Shown: piece after piece, positions 11,873 through 22,721 of the stretch
Layout of the letters: every line of letters starts with the position of its first letter
Numbering within the stretch: the first letter of the stretch is position 1
From: Schizochytrium sp. TIO01
Taxonomy: Eukaryota; Sar; Bigyra; Thraustochytrida; Thraustochytriidae
Length of the DNA: 64,000 bases
Assembly (NCBI GenBank): GCA_004764695.1
Contig: SMSO01000006.1
Location: 414,859-478,858, forward strand
Reading direction: 5' to 3'
Program-made: the position numbers and the translations under genes
Notes under the pieces: model-generated
What the model saw: the letters and a program-made list of their open reading frames with translations, nothing else
Database searches by the model: none
What the model was told of the DNA's origin: nothing

Positions 11873-12769
11873 TCACTCTCACGAATAAGAAATGAAACGT
11901 TATTTTATGAAATTCTACAAATGTGAATTTTCCATGGCTTCGTGGAGTTATGTGGATACTGGTAGCTCTTTTTTTCTTTTCGAATGTAGTGTTTGATATA
12001 ATCTATTATCTATAATATGAGAGATTCTATTGCTACCATTCTGAGGCTCTTTTTCTATTTTCGTTTTTTAAAATAAGAGAATCATCCTCAATATAAAGCA
12101 TAACAGCTTTTTTCGCAGTGGGGTTGGCCGTACTTGGTAGTCTCTGTGTCGTGAATAGAAATCGTTACCACCTGTCGTTTCAAGAAAAAACTATAGGTCT
12201 TTCTCTAGAACATTATACGATGCGAAAAATCAAGGTTATGCCTAACCCCTAGTTCATTTATGATAAAAAAGAGAGCAATCATGTTTCAAGCACTTCAATA
12301 GAGATGAGTTACATATGAATTGCTTTAAAAAGATACTATAAAAAAATGATAAATATTTTCTCGTTAAAAATGTAAAGATGAGGAAAAGTAAGTAAGGAAT
12401 GTATTTGAGACGGGGGCTGAGGGATGAGTTTGCATCTGCAGAACTTAACTTGCACTTGTCTCTGAATGGAAAGAGCAAACCAGCAATGGAGAAGCATTGA
12501 TGGGATAAATAAAAAAGTAAAAAAAGGTAGAGAAATGAAGGAGTGAGTGACGATCATTGAGCTCACACAAAGGATTTTCAAAAAGGAGTGTTTCTTCAGG
12601 CACAGAAGAACCCACCGTATGATGTTCTGGACTCGGTCTCTCTTATTCACGGACGGCATTCGGCACATACACAAACCTATGCATGCGCAAGGCGCGTCAA
12701 CAGTCGCAGGGGTATTTATTGACAACACAAAACTGGGAGAAGAAATTTTTTGTTGCGGCTCTATGTCCC
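11873..12769. other. Convergent intergenic region
   Basis: This is an AT-rich stretch of about 900 bp between the ends of the CFAP157-like and bZIP genes. I see nothing in it beyond probable 3' untranslated regions. Confidence 0.55.
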
Positions 12770-14923
12770 TTAACGAGATCCAGAAGCCAACTTTTGCTGT
12801 TGCACAAGCTTTTGCAGGCCGATTGCAGCGTTCATGACTTCTGGATCCGAAGGAGGCGCACCAGAGGCAGCGGCGGAAGAGTTGTTTGCATTTCCAAAGT
12901 TACTGCCAGATGCGCTGGGCATCTTCGTGACAGCAAGCATTGACTGCAAAAGGGGCGTCAAAGATGACGACGAAAGATGTTGCTGCAAAGTGTGGGCGTG
13001 CATATTTGTATTGTCACCCTTGAAAGGGATAGCCGCGGATGAGGAAGAGGACGAAGGAGACTCGCCACGCAAGAAAGAAGAGTTCATGCTGAAGGGGTTG
13101 GAAGAAGATGAAAGGTGGTTCTGCTGCTGGAATGCCATTGGCAAGGACGAGCCTCCCATCTGAAGACCATTATGATGAGCACTGAGCGGTGATGCAGCGG
13201 GCTGCTGCTTGATCGGTGCCCTCGGCTGCAACATCATAGCTGCGGCAGTGCGCTGCTGGTTCTGGTTATGCTGCTGCTCTGGGCTTTCGCTTGTGCGAGA
13301 GGGAGGTCGTGGGGAACGCTTCTTATCATTCTTCAGACCTGAACGACGGGAGCTCGGTTTTCCCCACCCGTTGAGAGGAGGGATGTTCACCGAGAGCAAA
13401 GAGTCCGGTGTCGCTTCGCCTGTGGTAAACGACATGGATCCAGCGGTGGAGCCCGAGTCCATGCTGCCAGCACGTGGCTTCTTCTCATGAATGCGCATAG
13501 AGGAGAAGTCACGTCCGGGAGACCCGAGACCTGACATGGAACTTGTTGAGTCTCCATCAACTGATCGTGCAGCACCGCAAGGGCTTGCTTGTCCCGAAGG
13601 AAGAGCGCCAAGAGTGTCCATGCCGTGCACCTCTGAAGCTCCAGGTGATGAGAGTTCACGACGGGAGGCTGTCAAGATATCGTCAGGGTCCTGCTCAGCC
13701 AGAAAAGCGGGCAGGGGCGAAGCGGCTTGAATCTTCTGCACCACGTCCTCAGGAAGGGCTGCCTCCATCGAACGAACCTTGTGCCGAAGTCCCGGCAATT
13801 GGCTGCGGAGATTCTCTGTGTAGAGCTTCTTGCGCTGACGGCAGAGCCGAGCGGACGCTGCGTTGCGCTTGAGGCGGCGGCGCTTGCGTTCCTCGTGCGA
13901 CATTTCAGAAAGAGGGAGGCCATCTTCATTGTCACTGCCGAGATCATCATCCTTGGGGTCCAAGTCACCACGCATTGCGGCTGCACTCATCGGCGCCATG
14001 GGATCAAAGGGGTCGTCCTTGATTGAGTCGACCGATCCGAACGCCTTAGACTCGACCAAAAACTGCTCGCGAGCCTTGATCTCTGCCGTGTGGTTGAGCC
14101 GAAGGTGCTCATCGAGCAGCCGGCGTTCCTCGAACGTCCGAGAGCAAAAGAGGCATGCGAGAGGAGGGGCCCCAAAAGAATCAATGATGGTACGAGCCTT
14201 TTGAAGATCCTCCTTGGGCAGCTTGTCCAGTGCGGCCTGCAACTCCTTAAGTCGAAGGCGGAGAGCAGCGACCAGCTTGGTGAGCACCTCAGCCTCTTGT
14301 TTCTTGCGTTCACGACGAAGACGGGCAGTCATGCGGTTGCGCGCCAGCCGGGCTTTCGTCTTGTCAGGTTCACCACTCGAGCTGCTGGAGCGCTTAAGAC
14401 CACGGCGCAATGATGCTTCATCGCTAACAGAGAACTTATCGTCGGATGAAGAGCCTGTATCCACAGGGGACATTTGAGACGACTGTTGTGGTTGTTGTTG
14501 CTGCTGAAAGAATGATAACCTGCGGATCATTTCTGGGTACATGGATGATGAGTCATGTTGCGAGGGCATGGGAGATGAGCTATTATTGTTACCAGGTTGA
14601 GAATTGGATTTGAGTTGGGAAAGGTAATCCATGAGGTTTGCAGAACCGGGGAGAGATGAGGTCATTGCTCGGAGACTGTCGAGACGGGGCAAAGTCTGCT
14701 GCTGCTGCTGCTGCTGGTTGTGCAATTGCTGTTGTTGTTGTTGTTGTTGCAACATGCTATTGTTGTTGCCAAGAAGCTTCTGAAGGGCAGAGAGACTATC
14801 AGGTTGGCCGTTGGTCTGTTGTTGCTGCTGCTGCTGTGCAGCAAGCTTCGCGATGAGTCCCTCAAGCGTCTGCTGGTCCATTGCTGTAAAGAGTCTGTTA
14901 TAGTCTGTTTCCGCGATGCCCAT
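12770..14923 (-). CDS. Double bZIP / C2H2 zinc finger transcription factor with polyQ
   Basis: The protein is 717 aa and unspliced. ATG 14923 is chosen as the first in-frame ATG; ATG 14881 (MDQQTLEG) is an alternative. Residues 25-150 hold four glutamine runs. A first bZIP basic region lies at about 191-208 (ARLARNRMTARLRRERKK, canonical N-x7-R), followed by leucine-rich heptads (about 213-235). A C2H2-type finger follows at about 257-278 (CLFC, 12 residues, H-x4-H). A second basic region lies at about 346-366 (RLKRNAASARLCRQRKK, again N-x7-R), but its following helix contains a proline and only weak heptads. The C-terminal half is Ser/Gln/Pro-rich and probably activating or disordered. This is a nuclear, sequence-specific DNA-binding factor whose target is unknown. 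Two bZIP basic regions with a zinc finger between them is not an architecture I recognise. Confidence 0.85.
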   Translation of the reverse strand: MGIAETDYNRLFTAMDQQTLEGLIAKLAAQQQQQQQTNGQPDSLSALQKLLGNNNSMLQQQQQQQQLHNQQQQQQQTLPRLDSLRAMTSSLPGSANLMDYLSQLKSNSQPGNNNSSSPMPSQHDSSSMYPEMIRRLSFFQQQQQPQQSSQMSPVDTGSSSDDKFSVSDEASLRRGLKRSSSSSGEPDKTKARLARNRMTARLRRERKKQEAEVLTKLVAALRLRLKELQAALDKLPKEDLQKARTIIDSFGAPPLACLFCSRTFEERRLLDEHLRLNHTAEIKAREQFLVESKAFGSVDSIKDDPFDPMAPMSAAAMRGDLDPKDDDLGSDNEDGLPLSEMSHEERKRRRLKRNAASARLCRQRKKLYTENLRSQLPGLRHKVRSMEAALPEDVVQKIQAASPLPAFLAEQDPDDILTASRRELSSPGASEVHGMDTLGALPSGQASPCGAARSVDGDSTSSMSGLGSPGRDFSSMRIHEKKPRAGSMDSGSTAGSMSFTTGEATPDSLLSVNIPPLNGWGKPSSRRSGLKNDKKRSPRPPSRTSESPEQQHNQNQQRTAAAMMLQPRAPIKQQPAASPLSAHHNGLQMGGSSLPMAFQQQNHLSSSSNPFSMNSSFLRGESPSSSSSSAAIPFKGDNTNMHAHTLQQHLSSSSLTPLLQSMLAVTKMPSASGSNFGNANNSSAAASGAPPSDPEVMNAAIGLQKLVQQQKLASGSR

Positions 14924-15327
14924 TCGAAAAAAGCGACCAAAGATGAATGTAGGTAGAGAAATAGATATCAAAGCACACCTTACGAATGACCTATTTAGTC
15001 AATAGGTGACGCGTGGAGTAGCGGTGGCTCTTCGATTGATAGATTGATAGAGTTGAATATAAAAAAAAAGTAGCGAAGCGCGAGCCAGGGTGTGCGGCCT
15101 GGATAGATATATAAAATAAAATAAAAAAAGGGGTTGAGATTGAGTGGAACCGCAATTTATAGATAAATATAGGTCCTGAGCACCGCGTTCGCCAAAGTAA
15201 ATATATAAATTAAAAAGCGCGGGGAAGTGTTACGGCACCGTGATCCCTACACGATGCGTACTTTCACTACCGCCGCGGCTTCTTTTCAAATATGCTTTTC
15301 GCCTCGAGATCGAAGCGCGACCGAGCC

Positions 15328-15381
15328 GTGAGTAAGTCGATAAGTTAAATGTATGTGAGTAAGTCGATAAGTTAAATGTAT
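15328..15381. repeat. Perfect tandem duplication, 2 x 27 bp
   Basis: The unit GTGAGTAAGTCGATAAGTTA followed by AATGTAT occurs twice in direct succession with no mismatch. It lies about 400 bp upstream of the bZIP gene start, so it could sit in that gene's promoter or leader. Confidence 0.9.
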
Positions 15382-16002
15382 CAAAGAGGAGAGCCTGACC
15401 CGCGAAATCGGTCAGCCTCTACTCACAGCCCCAATGCACCACGAGCGACTCGGGACTAGCTCCAGCAAACCGATGCCGGGGTTAGTTCCTCGCGCACAAG
15501 CAGGCACGCGAGCAGTATCAAGTGAATATATAAAGAGATGAGGCAAAGCAGGGTTCTCCGTTCGAGACCCCTTCAAAGCAACCCAAGGGCCACGGACGAC
15601 GCTTCTCCAAACAATTAAGAGAAACAAGGCGGTCGAGACAGCAGGCGCTGCTCGTCGCTCTTTCCCGCTTTCCGGTGCTGCGTGCGTGCGGCAGCGAATG
15701 GGAGTGAGTTGCGCGGCTTTGCTTGGGGGCTAGCGTCGCTCTGGGCGGCGAAGGGCGCAAGCAAGCGTAGTTCGGGCGACACGGCCTCCGCCGTGGTCGC
15801 CGTTCCCGCTCTGCTTTCGCCTCGAAGCCTCTCTTTGTTTCTTCCTTTTCTTTTTCTTTCCTTTTCTTTCTCTCCTCTTTCTGAGCAGAAGAGGAGAGGA
15901 AAGAAAACAAGGACGGAAATGAGGGAAACAATTTGGGTTTGAATCCCCTTTCTCTTCGCTCTTCTTTCGCCGCCCTATTTGTTAGCAGGGGCAAAAGCTA
16001 GT

Positions 16003-16078
16003 GCGTTTTTCTTTTCTTTTTCTTTTCTATTCTTTTCTTTCTTTTCTTTCTTTTCTTTCTTTTCTTTTCTTTTCCTCT
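16003..16078. repeat. Polypyrimidine tract
   Basis: About 76 nt of almost pure C/T on the plus strand, built from TTTTC and TTTC units with a single interrupting purine. Confidence 0.85.
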
Positions 16079-17434
16079 TGCTCTTTACTCTCCTCTGCGA
16101 TAGAAACAGAAAGAAAAGCCATGAAAATGAAAATGAAAAAACAAAACAACTTTTAAAAGCAAAAAGCTAAGCTTTGCTCTCTGTGTGTCTATTCGCTTCT
16201 CGGGAAAACCTTCCATACCGGTCTATCGCCTTGCTACCCTCTCACTAGCACTCTCGATTAGTACAAAAGTGCAAACAAACATAAATTCGTAAAAATATGT
16301 TTAAACATATGAAATAAGAACTGAAAACCGTGATTATCTTTCTTAGTTTCTTTTCTCTACTTAGAAGAAGTCATTTAGTGAGAAAGGATGTCTCTGCTTC
16401 CTCCCTTATAACAGCAGCAGCGAATAGAAAATGGGAAAGAAAGAAAGAAACAAAGAAACAAAGAAAGTCAGCCAGTCAGTCATCCTTTTGACTGCGCATT
16501 CATTTCTTTCAAGCGAGCAAGTTTCCTTCGTCCTTTGGGAACTCGTCCGTCTTCCTTCGCTCGTTTCTCTTCGCGGCCGAGACGAGCGCAGACTGCAGCT
16601 GCTTCAAAGGGGCTCGCGAAACCAAACCTGACACTACTCGCAGCTTCCGCACGTCCTTTCAAACCTTCATTTCTTCAAACTGCTTCAATCCTTCCTTCGC
16701 AACTCTTTCTTTCTTCTCTTCTTTCTCTCCCTTTCTTTCTCTTCTTTCTTGAAAGTTCTTTGCTTGTTTCTCTATCTCTCACACCTACCCACTATTACTT
16801 TCCAAGCTTAGCAGAACAGAGACAAGGCTGTTCCATTTCTCGCTGGTGCGACGTAGTTTTCAAGCCCGGGACGCCTAGGGTCCTCCTATGCGGAACTCTA
16901 TTCTATAATTTTCCCGGCCGATCTCCGTGCTCGCCTCGTTCTTGGCCATTCTGTACCCCAGCTAGCCCCATGACTACACTTTACGCTAGGAGCCCTTCTC
17001 CCTCGAGGTTCCTCTTTCCACTCATTGATCTGCTTTCTTCCGTTCTACCTACTTTATCTTCCTTCAGCGTCACGGCGATGTCTCAGTGTACGCAGAGGAG
17101 ACCCTTTCAAGATTCCGAAGAACTTCCGTCCCCTACCTCCACTGGCTCCAACGCTGTGATTGCAGGGAGCGACATTACCCCTTTAGCTCCCTTTGTTTTC
17201 ATCACTGCGGGGACCTGTTCCACTGGTAACAATTTGCAAAGAGGCAGCGAACAGCCGGTGGAAAGTATTATGGCTACTCTCTAATAGGTACTTAGCTACC
17301 TAGCTAGCTACTATCCTTCTAAAAATACTTTGAGAGTTGAAATACTTTATTCTTCTTCTTTCTTTCGAAAGGAATATCGTTTTTTTCTGTTGAAGCAAAC
17401 AGAAACAAAGCAAGCCTAATAGAATAGTTAGATA

Positions 17435-17496
<62 letters not shown>
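17435..17496. repeat. (GATT)n microsatellite
   Basis: About 62 bp of uninterrupted GATT units. Confidence 0.95.
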
Positions 17497-17497
<1 letters not shown>

Positions 17498-20400
17498 CAT
17501 CGCTTTCAGTAAACCCTCCTTTTCCCAGCAGTGACGCAGCCGCGCTCTTCCATGTCGCGCACTTTTCCCTCGCATTTCTCTTTCGACAACTCACATGGTC
17601 TGTACTCTATACCCCCCTAACTCCATAGACCATACCTTTGCTTCGACACCAGGAGGGGGTCTTACTGTGACTCTGGACCACCCTGAAAGGGCGCCAAAAA
17701 GCCTCGTCATTAGCCTATTCTGTTCCAACCATTTAGTCATTCTTTGTCATTCTTCATTTACTCACCATCATTGTTACATAAGATTTAAATTTTTATTTTT
17801 TCAGGATTCTGTTTTTGAAGGCTATATATATTTCCAATTGTCTATTTTAAGCTCATAAAAAACTACTTTTCAGAAAGTTTCAAACCAACAGCCTACTTTG
17901 CAATTACGATATACAGAAGCTTATTCCAATTGCCTCTGCTATTCTACCTGTTAAGCACATGTCTTCAGAAGGCGCTGCGAGTGAAGTATGTTGACCATAA
18001 TGATTACACGAGCTATTATGCAAACCTACTCAGAGGCCCTAGGTCGCCTTTCTCAGACAGACCATTAACTCCTTCTCGTTCCCGCCCTAGATCGGACAGC
18101 GAACCGCACTGTGCCAAGTCTGATCTGTCTCCTCTGGGTGCGCGCGAATCACTGCATTAACCTAGGGGTGCCATCAATGGTCACATATTGCCGTGGCTAG
18201 GCAGCTAGGTAGGTGGTACCGTTACTGATAAAAAGACTCGGACTGGCATTTTAATTTTGGATTGTTTTTTATTTTAAGTTTAAAAGGCCATTTAAAAAAA
18301 TCAAATAATAAAATGTCTTCATCTCTGTCTGTGCGCTCTCTTTTCTTTTTTCTTCTCTTTTCCTTACCTGTTGTTATGAGTCCCTCTCTTCCGGCTGCGG
18401 AATTTCCGTGCTCGGGGAAACTCTCGTGTCTCGTGCAGAGTGCAATGATGTGCTCTTCCTTGAGCACAGGTGTCTGAGAAGACTCTGATTCCCCATCTTA
18501 AGCCCTGTTCATGGAGGCCATGCTCCGCTTGCGGGTCTCTGCGTCCTTCTCCTCGCACACCCGAGCCTTAACCACGACGAATCATTGATGATGCCGCTTC
18601 CATTGCTGATGATGCTCTGCCCGCGATGCCGCAGCCCCTACTGTTTCGGATGGCTGCGCATTACCAGTGCAGGTGGTACCTTCCTCTTCGGAAAGCCCTG
18701 CTTACTCCTATCACCCTGGCTCAGCCTCTGCGGCCCCTCACAGCACAATAATTATCCGAGAGGCGCTATAACGCCGAGTGTGGCGACCCAAAACCCGTCG
18801 CCGCGAGCAGAAGGCACGAGCGGAAAGAAAGAAATCTCAAGGCTGTGAATTAGTTGTTCACGGTAGTATGTATGGGGTAGGTAATATACGGTAGCAATGT
18901 AATACGCATTGCTATGGTCAAGTGCAGGTGAGTTTTTATTTTTAGAATATAGCAAAAGAGAGAGAGAACTTGAAGGGGGAAAACAGAAAGGAAAGAGGCA
19001 TAGCTCACTAATAAGGGCAATGATGGACAAAAAGGGGGGGGAAGAGAGAGAAGAAGAGACCCGTTTGTTCAAGTTCTGCGTCGAAAAAGACAGAGAAAAG
19101 GGCGAAAAGGCACACTAGCTTGCTTGCTTGCTACCTAGGTCTCCACTAGGGTTAAAACATTGAGAGGAATTTGCTTATTGGAGAAAATATCAGCGTGAAG
19201 AACCGAAGTGCTTCAAGAGAATGATCATCAAAGGAGGAGCAGCGGAAAAAGTCGTTGGTACCTCCCTCCCTCAGGCGTCGTGTTTTTTTTTTGTTTTTGT
19301 TTTTTCAGGTTCTGCCGGCAGGGAGAGATTTGGAGGCACTGGACCGACGTAAACAGTCAGCCAAAGCCGCGCAAGGTTTCGAATTCGTTCTCTTATCCTG
19401 CTTCTCCAGGCTAGTTCGCCACTAGTCAGATCCCCAATCATCGCAGTTCGCTCGCTTCTTCGTCAAAGTTGTTTGCGATCGCTCGGTTCTTGGCCTTTTC
19501 TGCTTTTTTTTTGTTGTTGTTGTTTGCTTTTTAAAGTTTAATTTAATTATAAATAAGAAATTATATATACCTTTCTAAGAAGAAGCTAAATGAGTAGTGA
19601 GAAGGCTAAACTCGAAAAGAGAAATTAGTTCAAAACATTGATGACAGTGCAGGTTAAAAAGTAGCATCAAGAACAGAGAGGTACTGGCGAGCACTTCGAG
19701 GCTTCATTCGGTTCAAACAAAGACTGAAGAACCGGAGAAAGGACGAGATCGATGCTGATGATGTAGTGTAGTAGACATCTCCTCCCTTCAAAGAACGCGC
19801 ACAGAAATGAATACGAGCGAAGCTTTAGAAAATAAACGACCTGCACCCTTAATATGACGAGGTACTTCTTCAATTTATGCACGTCACGAATAAGCTGCGA
19901 CGATGGTAGAAGTATATGAAACTAAAGTTTTCTTTTAACTATGAAACAAACATGCTTGCGACTCACTCGTGAGCTGATTGATCCTCTGCGACGGTCTCGC
20001 TGAGCTTTGGCTCTGGCCAAGATTCCCATGTCAGTCCAAGATGGCTTGATGCGTACCTGCAGCAACTGAACCCGATGTGGCATTCGATGTCCTGGCCGAG
20101 GAGTTTTAGCAATGATGGAGAAGGGCTCTCAACTCAGTTCTTCTGCAAGTTCTTCGAGTTCTTTGCAAGATTTCTTGGCTTTCTATTGCACGCTCTTCCT
20201 ACATAAGTCTCCCCAAGAGTAATAAAATAGCCTTTTCACTAACCTCAAACAACGAAACATCTTCTTTTACATTTATAATATTCGTGATGAAAGAGAAAAA
20301 AAACAAAAAAAACAATTGTACTCCTATGATAAGTTATGACTTACTATATACTCCCAATACTGTTTACTCTTACACTCTCACTAAATAAAGATGAATGTCT

Positions 20401-21248
20401 TTGAAAGTCGCTGATTGCTTTTTTTAATATATATATATTCTTATGTTATCTTTAAAGTTGCCCTAACTATAGATTTTCAGGTAGACACGCATGATCGATA
20501 TAAATGAATCTAGAACTTTTTGCTAATCTGCTTTTCAAAAATAATCATACAAGTAGGTAGGTAAACAGTCTGCGTAGGTAGGTGTAGGTAATCCAGCACT
20601 CTGCTCTTATATTTTTCCTCTTTTTTTTTTCCCTTTTTTTTTAAATTAAATCAACGGGAGTGCACTGTATAGCAGGTCCTACGCCCTTCGCTACTGTGCT
20701 ACAAGTTTTAGGTTGTTTGGTTTTCACTTCAAAAAAGTTGAAGAATGGAAACCAAGAGTTGAATTTCAATTGCCTCGAGAAGAGACCCTGCATTTACACG
20801 ATGGCATGCCTCGAAGGCGCGCTATGGTTCAATTTCGCGTTGGCTTCGTGACCCTGCCCACTGTCCATTGAGTTTCGAGGTTGATCATGCTTCTTGACGC
20901 AAGTCGAGTCGATCTCGGGTCCCTCCCCTTCAAATGCCATAATTAGTTAGTTAGCGTTAGTTAGTTAGATAGATAGGTAGGGAGTTACTTAGTACCTTGT
21001 ACCCAGGTGCTACTAAATCGTCTCGCTCAAGATTATATTCCGCTGCTGCGTTTGAGATTTCGTGGCGTAGTCCTTCGCCATTCACAACGTACCTCGCTCC
21101 CACGCTTCGTAAGTCGTGGCCGTGGTGATAGGCGAATGTCAGACTTGGGCATTGCTTCTGCAACGAGCGCCTCGTTTTTGGAGCTGACGGCGGCGGCGTT
21201 TGTAATTCACAAGGTCGCCTCATCATCCTCCTCCTCGTCATCCGCCGC

Positions 21249-21255
21249 ATCATCA

Positions 21256-21288
<33 letters not shown>
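21249..21288. repeat. (ATC)n trinucleotide repeat
   Basis: Near-perfect ATC/CAT units over 40 bp with one ATTC interruption, not inside a recognised gene. Confidence 0.85.
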
Positions 21289-22676
21289 TCATTCAGTCAG
21301 TATTCGTCCCTTATCTCCCACGGAAGTTCATTTTAAATATGCATTTCAAGTTTTTCAAGTTAAAAAAATATATATATATTAAACTATTTAATTTAATAAT
21401 AATAATAAATGAAATTCTCTTCTGCAAGTGCTTACTTATAAAGTTTGTTTTCAGGTCTCCTTGCTGAAGTTAGGCGGTTTTCTTCCGGAGTGACCGCAAC
21501 CCAAATTAGCCACACAAGAAAGACAAACTTTGCTTTCCACTCATTGTCGTGAGGAAGGAAACAGGGAAGGAATTAATTACTCAGCCTCAGTCGTGGCCCA
21601 TTCGTTCCCTGGAAGTAGCTCTGGAGGTACGTAGGGAGAGCGTTGAAGCCGTGTCAGGGACCTGCTCATGGCAATTCTTCTTCACGGGCGGGCAGTCGCG
21701 GGTTCTTTGTTTGAACGCCGTGAGCAAATGCTTGCTTTGGTTTGTAGTTTGATGATGACAGCTTGCGGTTTCTGGTTTCAATCTTGTCATTTCGATAGAC
21801 TCTCCGTTCAAGTTATGAAGGTGGTTTGTTGATGTGTCATTCTGTTTTTCATTTCTTTGAAAGGAACAAAGCAAACAAAAACTTTACGAAATTTGGTTCT
21901 TGGTAAACAAAACCATCTCTCACAACTTGGTTGAAATTTCGAACAAATTCACTGCCCGCACAAAGACGAGGACCAAATAACGGCGCCGGGCGTGAGAACC
22001 ACCTTTCCTCCACCTTTATTATTCCAGGCACTGGGTACCTCAGCTACTACGCCACACAAGTGGAACGGTGCTTCGAGGATTTATCTATGCCTATATTTAC
22101 TTTTTAACCAAGTGTTCCATTTCAATCAGTCAAAAGTTGCAGCAATCGATCTTAGCACTTTCCGTAGTGCCACCCTAGTCCAGGTGCGCCGCAATTGGGC
22201 AAATCTCCAATCTATCTCAAGCTCAAGGTCAATCTCACCGGCGGCAATCGAGCCAAGCGCGATGCACGGTTTCCAGCGCTTAAACGGCGACGCGGCTGCG
22301 GCTGTTGCTGCTGTTGCTTCTGCTGTCCCCTAGGGCGCTTCGGCCGCAGGCTCCAGCCAGGGCTGCGGCCAGGCCCGTCGAATGCCCGAGCGGCGTCACT
22401 AAAACCAGGCAGGTTTTTCCTTTTCTTTCATGTCTCTTTTTCCAAACAGTCGTCTTTGCTTGCTTTATGATTTTATTTTATTTTAATTAAAATTGCATTT
22501 CGCTTTGCAAACAATATTTCTAACAACCACAATGGCAATCAATCTCTCTCTATATAACCTTTTCTTTGAAGGCAATCTTGCGAAGAGGAAGGAAGAAGCG
22601 CGAGTAGTAATGGATGAATGTGAAGACGAGGCGCTTCTGGTACCACGAGGCATCAATCATCCCGGCGACCTGGAAG

Positions 22677-22721
22677 CCTTGGCGCGCCTTGGAAGACCAG
22701 GCTATGGTTGACGCGCCAAGG
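22677..22721. repeat. Inverted repeat, 10 bp arms
   Basis: CCTTGGCGCG at 22677-22686 is the exact reverse complement of CGCGCCAAGG at 22712-22721, leaving a 25 nt loop. It lies in a GC-rich block and is followed by a GGGTTCGAGCC string at about 22741. Confidence 0.7.

Noticed and set aside
13387-14313. Open frames on both strands overlapping the bZIP gene
   Set aside because: Shadow frames of a GC-balanced coding region; the bZIP frame alone carries domains.
16535-17284. 249-codon open frame, the longest in the first desert
   Set aside because: It has no ATG until 16970. Its sequence is Ser/Leu/Pro-rich, as any translation of this CT-rich strand would be, and shows no domain.
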